DNA from: Parafrankia irregularis
Lineage (GTDB): Bacteria > Actinomycetota > Actinomycetes > Frankiales > Frankiaceae
Length of the DNA: 64,000 bases
Direction of reading: 5' to 3'
NCBI RefSeq assembly: GCF_001536285.1
Contig: NZ_FAOZ01000019.1
Location: 62,001-126,000 of the forward strand
Under the pieces are notes generated by a model. It was not told the origin of the DNA, made no database searches, and saw nothing but the letters and a program-made list of their open reading frames with translations. Numbering within the stretch: the stretch's first letter is position 1; every line of letters starts with the position of its first letter. The translations under genes were made by a program, and so were the position numbers. Shown here one piece after another: positions 24,619 to 33,402 of the stretch.

Positions 24619-26052
24619 TCAGGCGGGGAGGGCGATCGTCTTGATCTCCAGGAACTCCTCGAGCCCGGCGATGCCGCTCTCACGGCCGATGCCGGACTGC
24701 TTGTAGCCGCCGAACGGCGCGTCCGGGGCGAAGTACATGCCGCCGTTCACGCTCAGCGTGCCGGTGCGGATCCTGCGCGCGACGGCCAGCGCCCGGTCGT
24801 CGCTCGCACTGATCACCGCACCCGAGAGACCGAAGATCGAGTTGTTGGCGATCTTCACCGCGTCGTCGTCGCCGTCGTGAGGGATCACGACGAGAACCGG
24901 GCCGAAGATCTCCTCCTGCGCGATCTCGCTGTCCTGGTCGACGTTCGCGAGCAGGGTGGGCTCGTAGAAGAAGCCCGGGTCGACCTTCTTGCCGCCGGCG
25001 ACCAGCGTGGCGCCGTCCGCGATCGCGCGCTGGACGATCGCGTCCACCTTGTCGCGCTGCTTCTCGCTGATCAGCGGACCCATGTAGGTCTCCGGGTCGG
25101 ACGGGTCGCCGACCTTCACGGCGGCCAGCATGCCGGTGACCTTCTCGACGACGGCGTCGTGCAGCTCGCGCGGGACGACGAGGCGAGAGGTGATCGCGCA
25201 GCCCTGGCCGGCGTGGGAGCAGATCGTGAAGGCGGCCATCATCGCGGCCAGGTCGAGGTCCGCGTCGTCCAGGACGACCAGCGCGGACTTGCCACCCAGC
25301 TCCAGGAAGGTCTTCTTCAGCGTGCGGCTCGCGACCTCCATGATCCGCCGGCCGACCGCGGTCGAGCCGGTGAAGGTGATCATGTCGACGTCCGGGTGCG
25401 TGGTCAGCACCTCGGAGGCCTCGACGTCCACGGCGGTGATGACGTTCACGACGCCGGCCGGGATGTCGGTCTCGTTGAGGATCAGCTCACCGAGCGCGAG
25501 CGCGAGCAGGGGAGTGTCCGGCGCGCCCTTGAGGATCACCGTGCAGCCCGCGGCCAGCGCCGGGGCCAGCTTCGCGAGGGCGAGCTGGGTGGGGTAGTTG
25601 TAGGCGACGATCGCGGAGACGACGCCGGCCGGCTCCCGCTCGATCCAGCGCTTGTTCGGCCGGCCGAACGCCTCGGCGACGCCCAGGTCCTGGGTGAAGG
25701 AGTACTCCCCGAGGAGATCCGCGTAGTACTTGACCAGGCCGATCGGCGAGCCCAGCGCCGGGCCGTCGGTGATCTGCCGCGGGTGGCCCACCTCGGCGAT
25801 CGTCAGCTCACGGAACTCTTCCATGTGCTTGACGAGGGCCTCGTGGAGCTGGTTCAGACAACGGACGCGGAACTCGACGTTGGTCGACCAGTCCGTCTCG
25901 TCGAACGCGCGCCGGGCGGCCTTGACCGCCGCCGTGACCTGCTCAGGTGTCGCGTCCGCGGCCGTGCCGACGACCGCACCGGTGGCCGGGTTGATCGAGT
26001 CGACCGTCCGCTCGGTCTCGACCAGCTGCCCGTCGATCAGTAACCGCTTCAC
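24619..26052 (-). CDS. NAD(P)-dependent aldehyde dehydrogenase
   Basis: 477 residues, standard for the superfamily. Catalytic Cys285 (HAGQGCAITSR), general base Glu251 (LELGGKS) and oxyanion Asn152 (YNYP) are present; FTGSTAVG binds the cofactor. It oxidises an aldehyde to the acid. The GTG at 26050-26052 has GAGGAG 8 nt upstream. Facing the alcohol dehydrogenase/SDR/hydratase operon, it may complete an alcohol-to-acid route, but the specific aldehyde is unknown. Confidence 0.92.
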   Translation of the reverse strand: MKRLLIDGQLVETERTVDSINPATGAVVGTAADATPEQVTAAVKAARRAFDETDWSTNVEFRVRCLNQLHEALVKHMEEFRELTIAEVGHPRQITDGPALGSPIGLVKYYADLLGEYSFTQDLGVAEAFGRPNKRWIEREPAGVVSAIVAYNYPTQLALAKLAPALAAGCTVILKGAPDTPLLALALGELILNETDIPAGVVNVITAVDVEASEVLTTHPDVDMITFTGSTAVGRRIMEVASRTLKKTFLELGGKSALVVLDDADLDLAAMMAAFTICSHAGQGCAITSRLVVPRELHDAVVEKVTGMLAAVKVGDPSDPETYMGPLISEKQRDKVDAIVQRAIADGATLVAGGKKVDPGFFYEPTLLANVDQDSEIAQEEIFGPVLVVIPHDGDDDAVKIANNSIFGLSGAVISASDDRALAVARRIRTGTLSVNGGMYFAPDAPFGGYKQSGIGRESGIAGLEEFLEIKTIALPA

Positions 26053-26670
26053 AGCCGCGCTCCTCGTTGATGTCAGTGATCACTACTGGCTCGCCCGGAG
26101 CCAGGGTGAGGTTCGTGATGTTCCGCGAGGTGCGCGCGGCGACCTCGGCGAACACCCGAGGCGTTCGCCACATCGCGTCTGAAGATCCGCACCCCGACCT
26201 CTTTTCGCGAACGCGGGCCCAGAGGTGGACTGATCGGGATCACGGCACGGGAAAGCCGCGCCTGACCCGTTTGCGCCCTGACCGCTCTCGTCGCATTCGT
26301 GTCTTAATCCTACTTGCGCCGAATTCGGAGTCAACTGATTGGCTCGGCGGGGCCGGGACGGGCTGCCGGGCCGGAATTGATCAGTCGGCGGATCTACTGC
26401 GGGGCGTCGTCAGATCCCGCCCGGAGAGCGCCCCGAGAGCGGCGAGCTGCTCTCCACAGCCTGCGCTCCATGAGCGTTCCGCCAGGTCCGGTGTCCCGGC
26501 GGTCACCGCCAGGCCCGTTGGCCCGGCGGTGACCGCGGCGGCGCAGGGGGACCGCCGCCGGGGAAATCGCCCTCACGTCCGCGGGAATTTCGCTGGCAGG
26601 TCCCGGTGTTAGGTGGAGCCGGTGGAATACGCCGGCGACACCTGGGCGGCTGAGCCGTGCGTCAACTTTT

Positions 26671-26686
26671 CGGGAAAATATTCCCG
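26671..26686. promoter_or_regulatory. AT-rich operator-like palindrome
   Basis: CGGGAAAATATTCCCG, six-base arms around AATA, stands out in the GC-rich background. No gene start is within 200 bp, so its target is unclear. Confidence 0.3.
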
Positions 26687-26803
26687 TATCGCATGTGGGG
26701 GCGTGCCGCAAGCGATCAGGTCGCACGGAAGATATCGCGCTGATTGTCATGACCGGCGTACATCGCCGCGGCTGCCGCGGCCGAAGTTGCATCTGCGCAG
26801 GGC

Positions 26804-26841
26804 TCGAGGAGTTTGGTCGCCGGAACGACCAAACCCCTCGA
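26804..26841 (-). terminator. Hairpin terminator after proS
   Basis: A 16-bp stem with one mismatch and loop CCGGAA; inner arms GTTTGGTCG and CGACCAAAC (26811-26834). It lies 90 bp downstream of the proS stop on the minus strand. Confidence 0.65.
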
Positions 26842-26930
26842 CGCTTCGAGCGGCGGCTTTGAGCGGTGGCGGACGGGGTCCGGCCGGGACCGCCACGTGA
26901 GGTCCCGGCCGGCGCGGTCGCCGGCGCCGG

Positions 26931-28346
26931 TCAGTAGGCGCGGGCGACGATGCAGACGAGATCGGCGTCGTCCGTGTCCGCGGACGGCAGCTCGCCGTCG
27001 GGGGTCTGCAGACACCGGACGGTCACGGACTCCTCGGCAAGACGTGCCTCACCGTCCTCACCGACCAGCCGCCAGGGCAGCCGCGCGAAGCCGGTCCCGG
27101 CCGCCTCGACCGCGTCGGCGAGCGAGGTGACGTCCGCGGTGCGGGCCTCCCGAAGCTCCAGCGCCTGCGCGTAGATGGTTGCCTGCACGTCGTCAAGCAG
27201 TGCCGGCACCCGGGTGGCGACCTCGGTGAGCGGCGCGGGGTGCTTCTCCCCGGTGTCGCGGCGGGCCAGCGTCACGTTGCCGGCGGCGAGGTCGCGCGGG
27301 CCGATCTCGACCCGGACGGGGATGCCCTTGAGCTCGGCGTCGGTGACCCGGCGGCCGAACGACAGCCCCGGCCGGGCATCCAGGCTGACCCGCACGCCGG
27401 CCGCGGTGAGCGCGTCGGTGATCTCGCGGGCCTTCGCGACCACGGCCTCGTCGTCACGAACCGGCAGCACGATCACCTGGGTCGGCGCCAGCGCGGGCGG
27501 GATCCGCAGCCCGTTGTCGTCGCCGTGAGCCATGATCAGCCCACCGATCATCCGGGTCGAGCTGCCCCAGGACGTCGTCCAGGCCAGGTGGCGGCCGCCG
27601 TCGGCGCCGAGGAAGTCGATGTCGAAGGCACGGGCGAAGTTCTGGCCGAGCTCGTGGCTCGTGGCCATCTGCAGCGCCTTGCCGTCGCCCATCATCCCTT
27701 CGCAGGTCATCGTGTTCGTGGCGCCCGCGAAGCGCTCCTTGCGGGTCTTGGCGCCGACGAACACCGGCAGCGCGAGCATCGAGACCATGAAGTCCCGGTA
27801 CACCTCGAGGGCGATCCGGCGGGCGTAGGCGGCCGCGTCGGCCTCATCCGCGTGTGCGGTGTGGCCCTCCTGCCAGAGGAACTCGCTGGTGCGCAGGAAC
27901 AGCCGCGGGCGCAGCTCCCACCGGACGACGTTCGCCCACTGGTTCAGCAGCAGCGGGAGATCGCGGTAGCTCTGCGTCCACTTGGCCATGTACTCGCCGA
28001 TGACCGTCTCGCTCGTCGGGCGGACGACGACCGGCTCTGCCAGTTCCTTGCCTCCGCCGTGGGTGACGACGGCAAGCTCCGGGCTGAACCCCTCGACGTG
28101 CTCGGCCTCCCGGCGCAGGTAGCTCTCCGGGATGAACAGGGGGAAGTAGGCGTTCACCGCGCCCGCGGCCTTGATCCGGGCGTCGATGTCGGCCTGCATC
28201 CGTTCCCACAGCGCGTAGCCGTACGGCCGGATGACCATGCTGCCGCGGACCGGACCGTTGTCGGCGAGCTCGGCCTTCTCGATCACGTCCTGGTACCAGC
28301 GTGGGAAGTCGTTGGAGCGGGGGGTGATAACAGCCACGTCGTCCAC
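26931..28346 (-). CDS. proS: Prolyl-tRNA synthetase, archaeal/Thermus-type
   Basis: 471 residues without the editing insertion of the E. coli type. Class II motif 2 is FLRTSEFLWQEGHTAH and motif 3 is GSSTRMIGGLIMAHGDDNG. The anticodon domain and a C-terminal domain ending in Tyr (VARAY) mark the archaeal/Thermus type. In that type the C-terminal domain usually binds zinc through four Cys; only two Cys are visible here (VRCLQTPDG and DLVCIVA), so the metal site is probably lost. GTG start (VDDVAVITPRSNDFPRWYQ), no clear ribosome site. Confidence 0.93.
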   Translation of the reverse strand: MDDVAVITPRSNDFPRWYQDVIEKAELADNGPVRGSMVIRPYGYALWERMQADIDARIKAAGAVNAYFPLFIPESYLRREAEHVEGFSPELAVVTHGGGKELAEPVVVRPTSETVIGEYMAKWTQSYRDLPLLLNQWANVVRWELRPRLFLRTSEFLWQEGHTAHADEADAAAYARRIALEVYRDFMVSMLALPVFVGAKTRKERFAGATNTMTCEGMMGDGKALQMATSHELGQNFARAFDIDFLGADGGRHLAWTTSWGSSTRMIGGLIMAHGDDNGLRIPPALAPTQVIVLPVRDDEAVVAKAREITDALTAAGVRVSLDARPGLSFGRRVTDAELKGIPVRVEIGPRDLAAGNVTLARRDTGEKHPAPLTEVATRVPALLDDVQATIYAQALELREARTADVTSLADAVEAAGTGFARLPWRLVGEDGEARLAEESVTVRCLQTPDGELPSADTDDADLVCIVARAY

Positions 28347-28495
28347 GATATTGCGTCATCCCGGCGGAACGACGGACGCGGCCCGCCCCCCGTGGACGGG
28401 CCGGTCCGGACGGATCAGCGGATCAGCGGACTCAGTGGAGCAGCGGACTCAGTGGAGCAAGGGCTCGGCGGGCCGAGAGGTGAGTGGATCGACGG

Positions 28496-28774
28496 TCAGC
28501 GTGCGGCGGCGGTCTCCCCGTGCCCCGGGTGCCGCGGCTCCCGGAAGACGAGCGAGAGATCCACGTCGCCGTGGTGGCTGACGAGTGACGCGTTCGGCGG
28601 GACCAGGATCATCGCGCTGGTCAGGTCGGCCGCCGTCGCGCCGGGGGCGAGGATCAGTTCGTGCTCGACGTTTAATCCGGACCGCACCGTGACGACCTCC
28701 GCCAGCGACGGCGGCGGGCCACCGGATACGGGTCTGGGTTCCGGCATGAGCTCGCCGGTGTCGACGGTGTTCAT
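28496..28774 (-). CDS. Hypothetical protein
   Basis: 92 residues from an ATG with AGGAAGG about 11 nt upstream. The core VTVRSGLNVEHELILAPGATAADLTSAMIL followed by LVSHHGDVDLSLVF reads like a small alpha/beta domain; the ends are Pro/Gly-rich. I do not recognise the family. It is alone between proS (150 bp downstream, same strand) and the pst upstream region. Confidence 0.55.
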   Translation of the reverse strand: MNTVDTGELMPEPRPVSGGPPPSLAEVVTVRSGLNVEHELILAPGATAADLTSAMILVPPNASLVSHHGDVDLSLVFREPRHPGHGETAAAR

Positions 28775-29041
28775 CGTGCGGGCTGCCTTCCTGTGGCTGG
28801 CGGTCACCGATTTCGGCGGAGTGGCACGCGTGGGGCTCACCAGCGGGGCTGGGGGTTCTGCGGGGGATGCCCTGTGTCGCGGCCGTGCTGCGCTGCTGTG
28901 CTGCGCCGTGCAGCGTCGGGTCGCGCTGGGTCGTTGACCACTTGGCGTGTTTCCGGGCGTACCTGAAAACACCTCCCCGACTCAGTGGATGCGACCCGAT
29001 GACTCTTCGGGCGCGACCCAATGCTGTCAGCTACCGATCTC

Positions 29042-29055
29042 TTGCTTTGTAGCAA
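29042..29055. promoter_or_regulatory. Operator-like palindrome
   Basis: TTGCTTTGTAGCAA: five-base arms around TTGT in a locally AT-rich patch, about 270 bp upstream of the hypothetical gene on the minus strand. Confidence 0.3.
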
Positions 29056-29315
29056 ACGATCGCTCGGCGGGGAAGGCAAGGGCCTATCTGTGGTCAGAGC
29101 TGGACGTCCGGTGACGCAGGACGAAAGTCCCGTTCACCTGCGTGATCAGACGTCCGATTGATCCGTTCGCTACGGGTTGTGGGCAGTGTGCAGCAGATCG
29201 TGTCTGGCCGTGGTCTCGTGAACGGGAGGTGGCCGCGGCCCACGAGCTCGGCGTCCCCCGTAGTGAATTCGGTGAGCGCCTGGATGACCTGCGCTCGTCG
29301 ACGGGGCGCGTCGAA

Positions 29316-29331
29316 AGTGATTTACATCACA
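29316..29331. promoter_or_regulatory. Candidate CRP binding site
   Basis: AGTGATTTACATCACA matches TGTGA-N6-TCACA at nine of ten positions. It is 364 bp before the pstS start. A Crp protein is encoded at 4404-5093 in this window. Confidence 0.55.
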
Positions 29332-29591
29332 GGAAAGGGCATCCAGTGTGTGCCGGCGGCGAGTTCCGGTGTCGGGTTGGCGCTGTTGCACGGTGTTGCT
29401 GGTGCGCGATGTGAGTGTTGGGAAGTCCGGCCGGACGGGTCGCCAAAACACTGAGGGGCCGACGATCGTGGCGCCGAGTCGTCGCCCAACTACCTTTGGT
29501 GCCTGCGGTGTGGGTGGTGGCACACCCGGCGGGACGGGCAGTTCGGTACACCGAATGTGTTCTGGTTGGAGTGCGGTTCATGTTCGCCGAC

Positions 29592-29613
29592 GTTCACCGT
29601 TCGTTCATCCGGC
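29592..29613 (+). promoter_or_regulatory. Pho-box-like 11-bp direct repeats
   Basis: GTTCACCGTTC followed by GTTCATCCGGC, matching the GTTCA(C/T)C-N4 repeat recognised by PhoP/PhoB regulators in actinobacteria. A third, less regular GTTCGCC lies at 29582. The repeats are about 80 bp before the pstS GTG. Confidence 0.65.
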
Positions 29614-29694
29614 CTCGCTTCGATTCTCGCCGGCACCCCGAACGGGGGGCGGGACCAGATCGGCGCCGCGAGGCGCGAAGACGAAGGATTGCTC

Positions 29695-30810
29695 GTGAAC
29701 CTAGGCAAGCGTCAGGTAGTCGCGGGCCTTGCCGCCGCGGCACTGCTCTCACTCGCCGCGTGTGGCTCGGACGACAACAGCGAGCCGGATACGACGGGCG
29801 CTGCTCCGTCCTCGGGGGCCACCACCAGCCCGATCGACTGCGCCACCGGGTCGATCACGGGCGGCGGCTCGTCCGCGCAGAAGAACGCGATGGACGAGTG
29901 GGTCAAGGCGTACCAGGACGAGTGCAGCGGCGCCACCATCAACTACCAGTCCTCCAGCTCGGGGACGGGGCGCCAGCAGTTCATCGACAAGCAGGTTGCC
30001 TTCGCCGGCTCGGACTCCGCGCTGAAGGACGACCAGAAGACCAAGGCGGACGCGCGCTGCACCGGCGGTGCCGCGGTTGACATCCCGATGGTCGTCGGCC
30101 CCATCGCCGTCATCTACAACCTTGACGGTGTCAAGGACCTGCAGCTGAAGCCGGCCACGGTCGCCAAGATCTTCTCCGGCGCGATCACCAAGTGGAACGA
30201 CCCGGCGATCGCCGCCGACAACAGCGGCGCGAGCCTGCCGGACGCCCCGATCCAGTCGGTGCACCGTTCCGACAGCTCGGGCACCACGGACAACTTCACG
30301 AAGTTCCTGAAGGGCGCCGCGTCCGCCGACTGGACCTTCGAGGGCGGCTCCGACTGGAAGGCCCCCGGCGGCCAGGGTGCCAAGGGCAGCGACGGCGTGA
30401 CCTCGACGGTCAAGTCCACCGCCAACGCGGTCGGCTACGTGGAGCTCTCCTACGCGGAGAACGCGGGTCTGTCCACCGCCAAGATCGGTAACGCTGCCGA
30501 CGAGTTCGTCGCGGTGAGCACTGACGGTGCCTCGCTGGGCATCAGCACCGCCAAGGTTGCCGACGGTGACGACCTCAAGCTCACCTTCGACTACGCCACC
30601 GCCACGAAGGGTGCCTACCCGATCTACCTCGCCAGCTACGAGATCGTGTGCACCACTGGCAACGACGCCGCCGCCGCGCCGCTGCTGAAGAGCTTCCTGA
30701 CCTACACCGCCTCCGAGGACGGTCAGGCCGCCATCGCCGACCTCGGCTACGCGCCGCTGCCGGACAGCATCGCGACGAAGGTGCGCGCCGTCATCGAGAA
30801 GATCGCCTGA
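29695..30810 (+). CDS. pstS: Phosphate ABC transporter, substrate-binding lipoprotein
   Basis: 371 residues. The lipoprotein signal ends at Cys23 (SLAACGS), followed by an Asp/Ser/Thr-rich linker. Phosphate-binding segments are GGGSSAQKNAM, SDSALKDDQ and HRSDSSGTTDNF. It captures phosphate outside the membrane and delivers it to PstC/PstA. The GTG at 29695 has AAGGA 8 nt upstream; the frame is open back to 29557 but that part is not signal-like. A strong hairpin separates it from pstC, which may let pstS be expressed at a higher level. Confidence 0.95.
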   Translation: MNLGKRQVVAGLAAAALLSLAACGSDDNSEPDTTGAAPSSGATTSPIDCATGSITGGGSSAQKNAMDEWVKAYQDECSGATINYQSSSSGTGRQQFIDKQVAFAGSDSALKDDQKTKADARCTGGAAVDIPMVVGPIAVIYNLDGVKDLQLKPATVAKIFSGAITKWNDPAIAADNSGASLPDAPIQSVHRSDSSGTTDNFTKFLKGAASADWTFEGGSDWKAPGGQGAKGSDGVTSTVKSTANAVGYVELSYAENAGLSTAKIGNAADEFVAVSTDGASLGISTAKVADGDDLKLTFDYATATKGAYPIYLASYEIVCTTGNDAAAAPLLKSFLTYTASEDGQAAIADLGYAPLPDSIATKVRAVIEKIA

Positions 30811-30845
30811 TCAACATCCCGGCGTGACGCTCTAACAGCACATCA

Positions 30846-30883
30846 CTTCCGCGGCCGGGGCCCTGACGCCCCGGCCGCGGAAG
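30846..30883 (+). terminator. Hairpin between pstS and pstC
   Basis: A perfect 16-bp stem (arm CTTCCGCGGCCGGGGC), loop CCTGAC, 35 bp after pstS. It could act as attenuator or 3' stabiliser of the pstS message. Confidence 0.75.
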
Positions 30884-31001
30884 CCGTGGTTCTCCGGGCC
30901 GTCGTGGGTCCACGGTCGCTGGTCATCGGTTGTCGATCACCGTTTCCGGGCCGTGATTCGTGCGTCGACCCCTGAGGGAGGAAGAGTCGAGGTAGGTAGG
31001 G

Positions 31002-32231
31002 ATGACGACGGAGCCGGACAGCCCGGCAGACGCCGGGACGCGGGGGACCGGTTCTCAGACCACCCCGGCCGCGACGGAGTCGAGCGTTCCCGCGCAGCCG
31101 ACCGCTGAGAAGCCCGACGAGGTGTCCACCGACGTGACACCCGGCGAGACGCCCAGCGAGAGCGAGGCGGTCAGCGAGACCGCCGCGGCCAGCGACAGCA
31201 CGACGGCCAGCGACAGAACGGCAGCCAGCGTGAGCGCGGCGGTCAGCGAGACAAAGGGGGACCTCACCCCCCGCGAGATCTCGCCGGAGCCGGGCGCCAG
31301 GCCGAAGATCGGCCTTGCCGACACCCTTTTCAAGAACCTGACCAGGACGGCGGGCATCGGCCTGCTGGTCCTCATCGGGCTGATCGCGCTGTTCCTGGTG
31401 CTGAAGGCCTGGGACGCGCTGAGCGCCAACGAGGGCAACTTCTTCACCACCGAGGAATGGTCGGCGAACGACACGCCGCCCGTGTTCGGTGTGGCGGCGC
31501 TTCTGTTCGGCACGTTGCTCTCCGCGGTCATCGCGCTCGCCATCGCGATTCCGGTGGCGGTCGGCATCGCTCTGTTCATCACCATCTACGCGCCCCGCAG
31601 GATGGCCACCACACTCGGCTACGTCGTGGATCTGCTCGCGGCGGTGCCCAGCGTCATCTACGGCCTCTGGGGCCTGCTCGTGCTCGCCCCGCACTTCAAC
31701 GGGACGCAGATGTGGCTGAACGACTACTTCGGCTGGATCCCGCTGTTCGATGTCGGCGACGGCTCGGTCGGCCGGTCGGTCTTCCTGGCGAGCGTTGTTC
31801 TCGCGATCATGGTGCTGCCCATCATCGCGGCGCTTTCCCGTGAGGTCTTCCTGCAGGTTCCCATCACCCACCGGGAGGCCGCGCTCGCACTCGGCGCGAC
31901 CCGCTGGGAGATGATCCGGACTGCGGTCATCCCCTATGGCAAGCCGGGTGTCATCAGCGCCTCAATGCTTGGCCTGGGTCGCGCGATGGGTGAGACGATC
32001 GCGGTCGCCCTGGTTCTTCCCTCCACCTTCAACATCTCCTGGAACATCCTGAAGCCGGCGGGCAACACGATCGCGGCGAACGTCGCGAACGGTTTCGGCG
32101 AGGCCAACGACATCGGCCGCGGCGCGCTCATCGCGTCCGGCCTTGTGCTGTTCGTCGTCACAATGGTGGTCAACATGATTGCTAGGGCCGTCATCGCGCG
32201 GCGTCGCGAGTTCTCGGGCCGAGCGGCATGA
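31002..32231 (+). CDS. pstC: Phosphate ABC transporter permease PstC
   Basis: 409 residues. About six membrane segments start near residue 116 (GIGLLVLIGLIALFLVL), with the permease loop EAALALGATRWEMIRTAVIP that docks on PstB. The first ~105 residues are a Ser/Thr/Ala/Glu-rich hydrophilic extension, unusually long for PstC, with repeated ASDSTTASDRTAASVSAAVS-like units. The start has AGG-rich sequence upstream and the 3' end overlaps the pstA ATG by 4 bp. Confidence 0.93.
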   Translation: MTTEPDSPADAGTRGTGSQTTPAATESSVPAQPTAEKPDEVSTDVTPGETPSESEAVSETAAASDSTTASDRTAASVSAAVSETKGDLTPREISPEPGARPKIGLADTLFKNLTRTAGIGLLVLIGLIALFLVLKAWDALSANEGNFFTTEEWSANDTPPVFGVAALLFGTLLSAVIALAIAIPVAVGIALFITIYAPRRMATTLGYVVDLLAAVPSVIYGLWGLLVLAPHFNGTQMWLNDYFGWIPLFDVGDGSVGRSVFLASVVLAIMVLPIIAALSREVFLQVPITHREAALALGATRWEMIRTAVIPYGKPGVISASMLGLGRAMGETIAVALVLPSTFNISWNILKPAGNTIAANVANGFGEANDIGRGALIASGLVLFVVTMVVNMIARAVIARRREFSGRAA

Positions 32232-33289
32232 CGGCCACGACCATGCCGGCCGCCTCGGCCGAGCACCAGTCGCTGAACCTGCGTGGGCAGACGCTGCGGA
32301 CTCCCGTCCTGGGTGCCATCGCGGTGGGCGCGGTGGCCCTCACGGCGCTGCTCTACCTGGTGACATCCATCCACAGCCGGATCCAGTTCGTGCTGATCGT
32401 GCTGCTGCTGTTCTCGATCGGCCAGACCGTCGCCTCCGTCCTGGTGGAGGGCGGCCGGCGTGCGCGGGACCGCCTGGTCACGACGCTGGTCTACGGGTCC
32501 TTCCTGCTCGCCCTCATCCCGCTGGTCGCGGTGCTGGTCGCCGTCATCGAGCGCGGTGCCAAGCGCCTCGACATGGACTTCCTGACGCACTCGATGCGCG
32601 GCATCGGCGCGCGGGACGCCGGTGGCGGCATCTACCACGCGATCATCGGGACGCTTGAGCAGGTCGCGCTCGCCAGCCTCATGGCGGTGCCCTTCGGCCT
32701 GCTCGTCGCCGTCTACCTCGTCGAGTACGGAACGGGTCGGGTCAGCCGGGCGATCAGCTTCTTCGTCGACGTGCTGACGGGTCTTCCGTCGATCATCGCC
32801 GGTCTGTTCGTGCTCGGTTTCTGGATTCTGGCGCTCGGCCAGCCGTTCACCGGTTTCGCCGGCTCGCTCGCCCTCACGATCCTGATGGTCCCGGTGGTCG
32901 TGCGCTCGGCCGAGGAAATGCTGAAACTCGTGCCGGACGAGCTGCGGGAGGCCAGTTTCGCGCTCGGCGTGGCCCGCTGGCGGACGATTCTCAAGATCGT
33001 GGTTCCGACCGCGCTGCCCGGAATCATCACCGGCGTCATGCTGGCAGTCGCTCGTGTCGCCGGTGAGACGGCCCCGTTGCTTCTCACGGTGTTCGGTGAC
33101 AACTCGATCAACATGAACCCGTTCGATGGTGAGCAGTCGGCCCTTCCGCTGTATATCTATTCGCAGGCGGGGCAGCCCCAGCAGGTCGCCATTGACCGGG
33201 CCTGGGCCGCGGCACTGACCCTGATCATCATCATCATGCTGCTCAACCTGATCGCTCGGTTCGTGGCGAGCCGGACGAAGGTCAAGTAG
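32228..33289 (+). CDS. pstA: Phosphate ABC transporter permease PstA
   Basis: 353 residues. It has six or more membrane segments, including two near the N-terminus (LGAIAVGAVALTALLYLV and IQFVLIVLLLFSIG), and the coupling loop EASFALGVARWRTILKIVVP. It pairs with PstC to form the phosphate channel. The ATG overlaps the pstC stop (ATGA). pstB follows after 113 bp. Confidence 0.94.
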   Translation: MTATTMPAASAEHQSLNLRGQTLRTPVLGAIAVGAVALTALLYLVTSIHSRIQFVLIVLLLFSIGQTVASVLVEGGRRARDRLVTTLVYGSFLLALIPLVAVLVAVIERGAKRLDMDFLTHSMRGIGARDAGGGIYHAIIGTLEQVALASLMAVPFGLLVAVYLVEYGTGRVSRAISFFVDVLTGLPSIIAGLFVLGFWILALGQPFTGFAGSLALTILMVPVVVRSAEEMLKLVPDELREASFALGVARWRTILKIVVPTALPGIITGVMLAVARVAGETAPLLLTVFGDNSINMNPFDGEQSALPLYIYSQAGQPQQVAIDRAWAAALTLIIIIMLLNLIARFVASRTKVK

Positions 33290-33402
33290 CCCCTGATGGC
33301 CGTCGTCACCCGCCCGGGGATCCCGCTACCCGGAGCCCTGTCGAAGAACCCGTCGAGCGCAACGAACCGACCGACCGCACAACCAGCTGAGTCGAGGTAG
33401 CA

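Larger units (their letters stand above)
26053..26930. other. 878-bp region without a credible gene
   Basis: Starts of small frames exist but none has coding character. Lower-GC patches include palindromes CCGAATTCGG (26319-26328) and CGGGAA-N4-TTCCCG (26671-26686), and a strong hairpin at 26804-26841. It could hold a decayed gene or a regulatory RNA; nothing more can be said from the sequence. Confidence 0.5.
28775..29694. promoter_or_regulatory. Regulatory region upstream of pstS
   Basis: 920 bp without a convincing gene. It contains a palindrome TTGCT-N4-AGCAA (29042-29055), a near-consensus CRP site (29316-29331) and Pho-box-like 11-bp repeats (29592-29613). A frame at 29142-29414 reads partly protein-like but lacks a ribosome site. 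Confidence 0.6.

Noticed and set aside
24256-26043. 595-codon plus-strand frame
   Set aside because: Antisense to aldehyde dehydrogenase; composition typical of a shadow.
29142-29414. 90-codon frame upstream of pstS with some protein-like text (AAHELGVPRSEFGERLDDLR)
   Set aside because: No ribosome site, Cys-rich random ends, and the CRP-like site lies inside it. A decayed gene is possible but cannot be supported.
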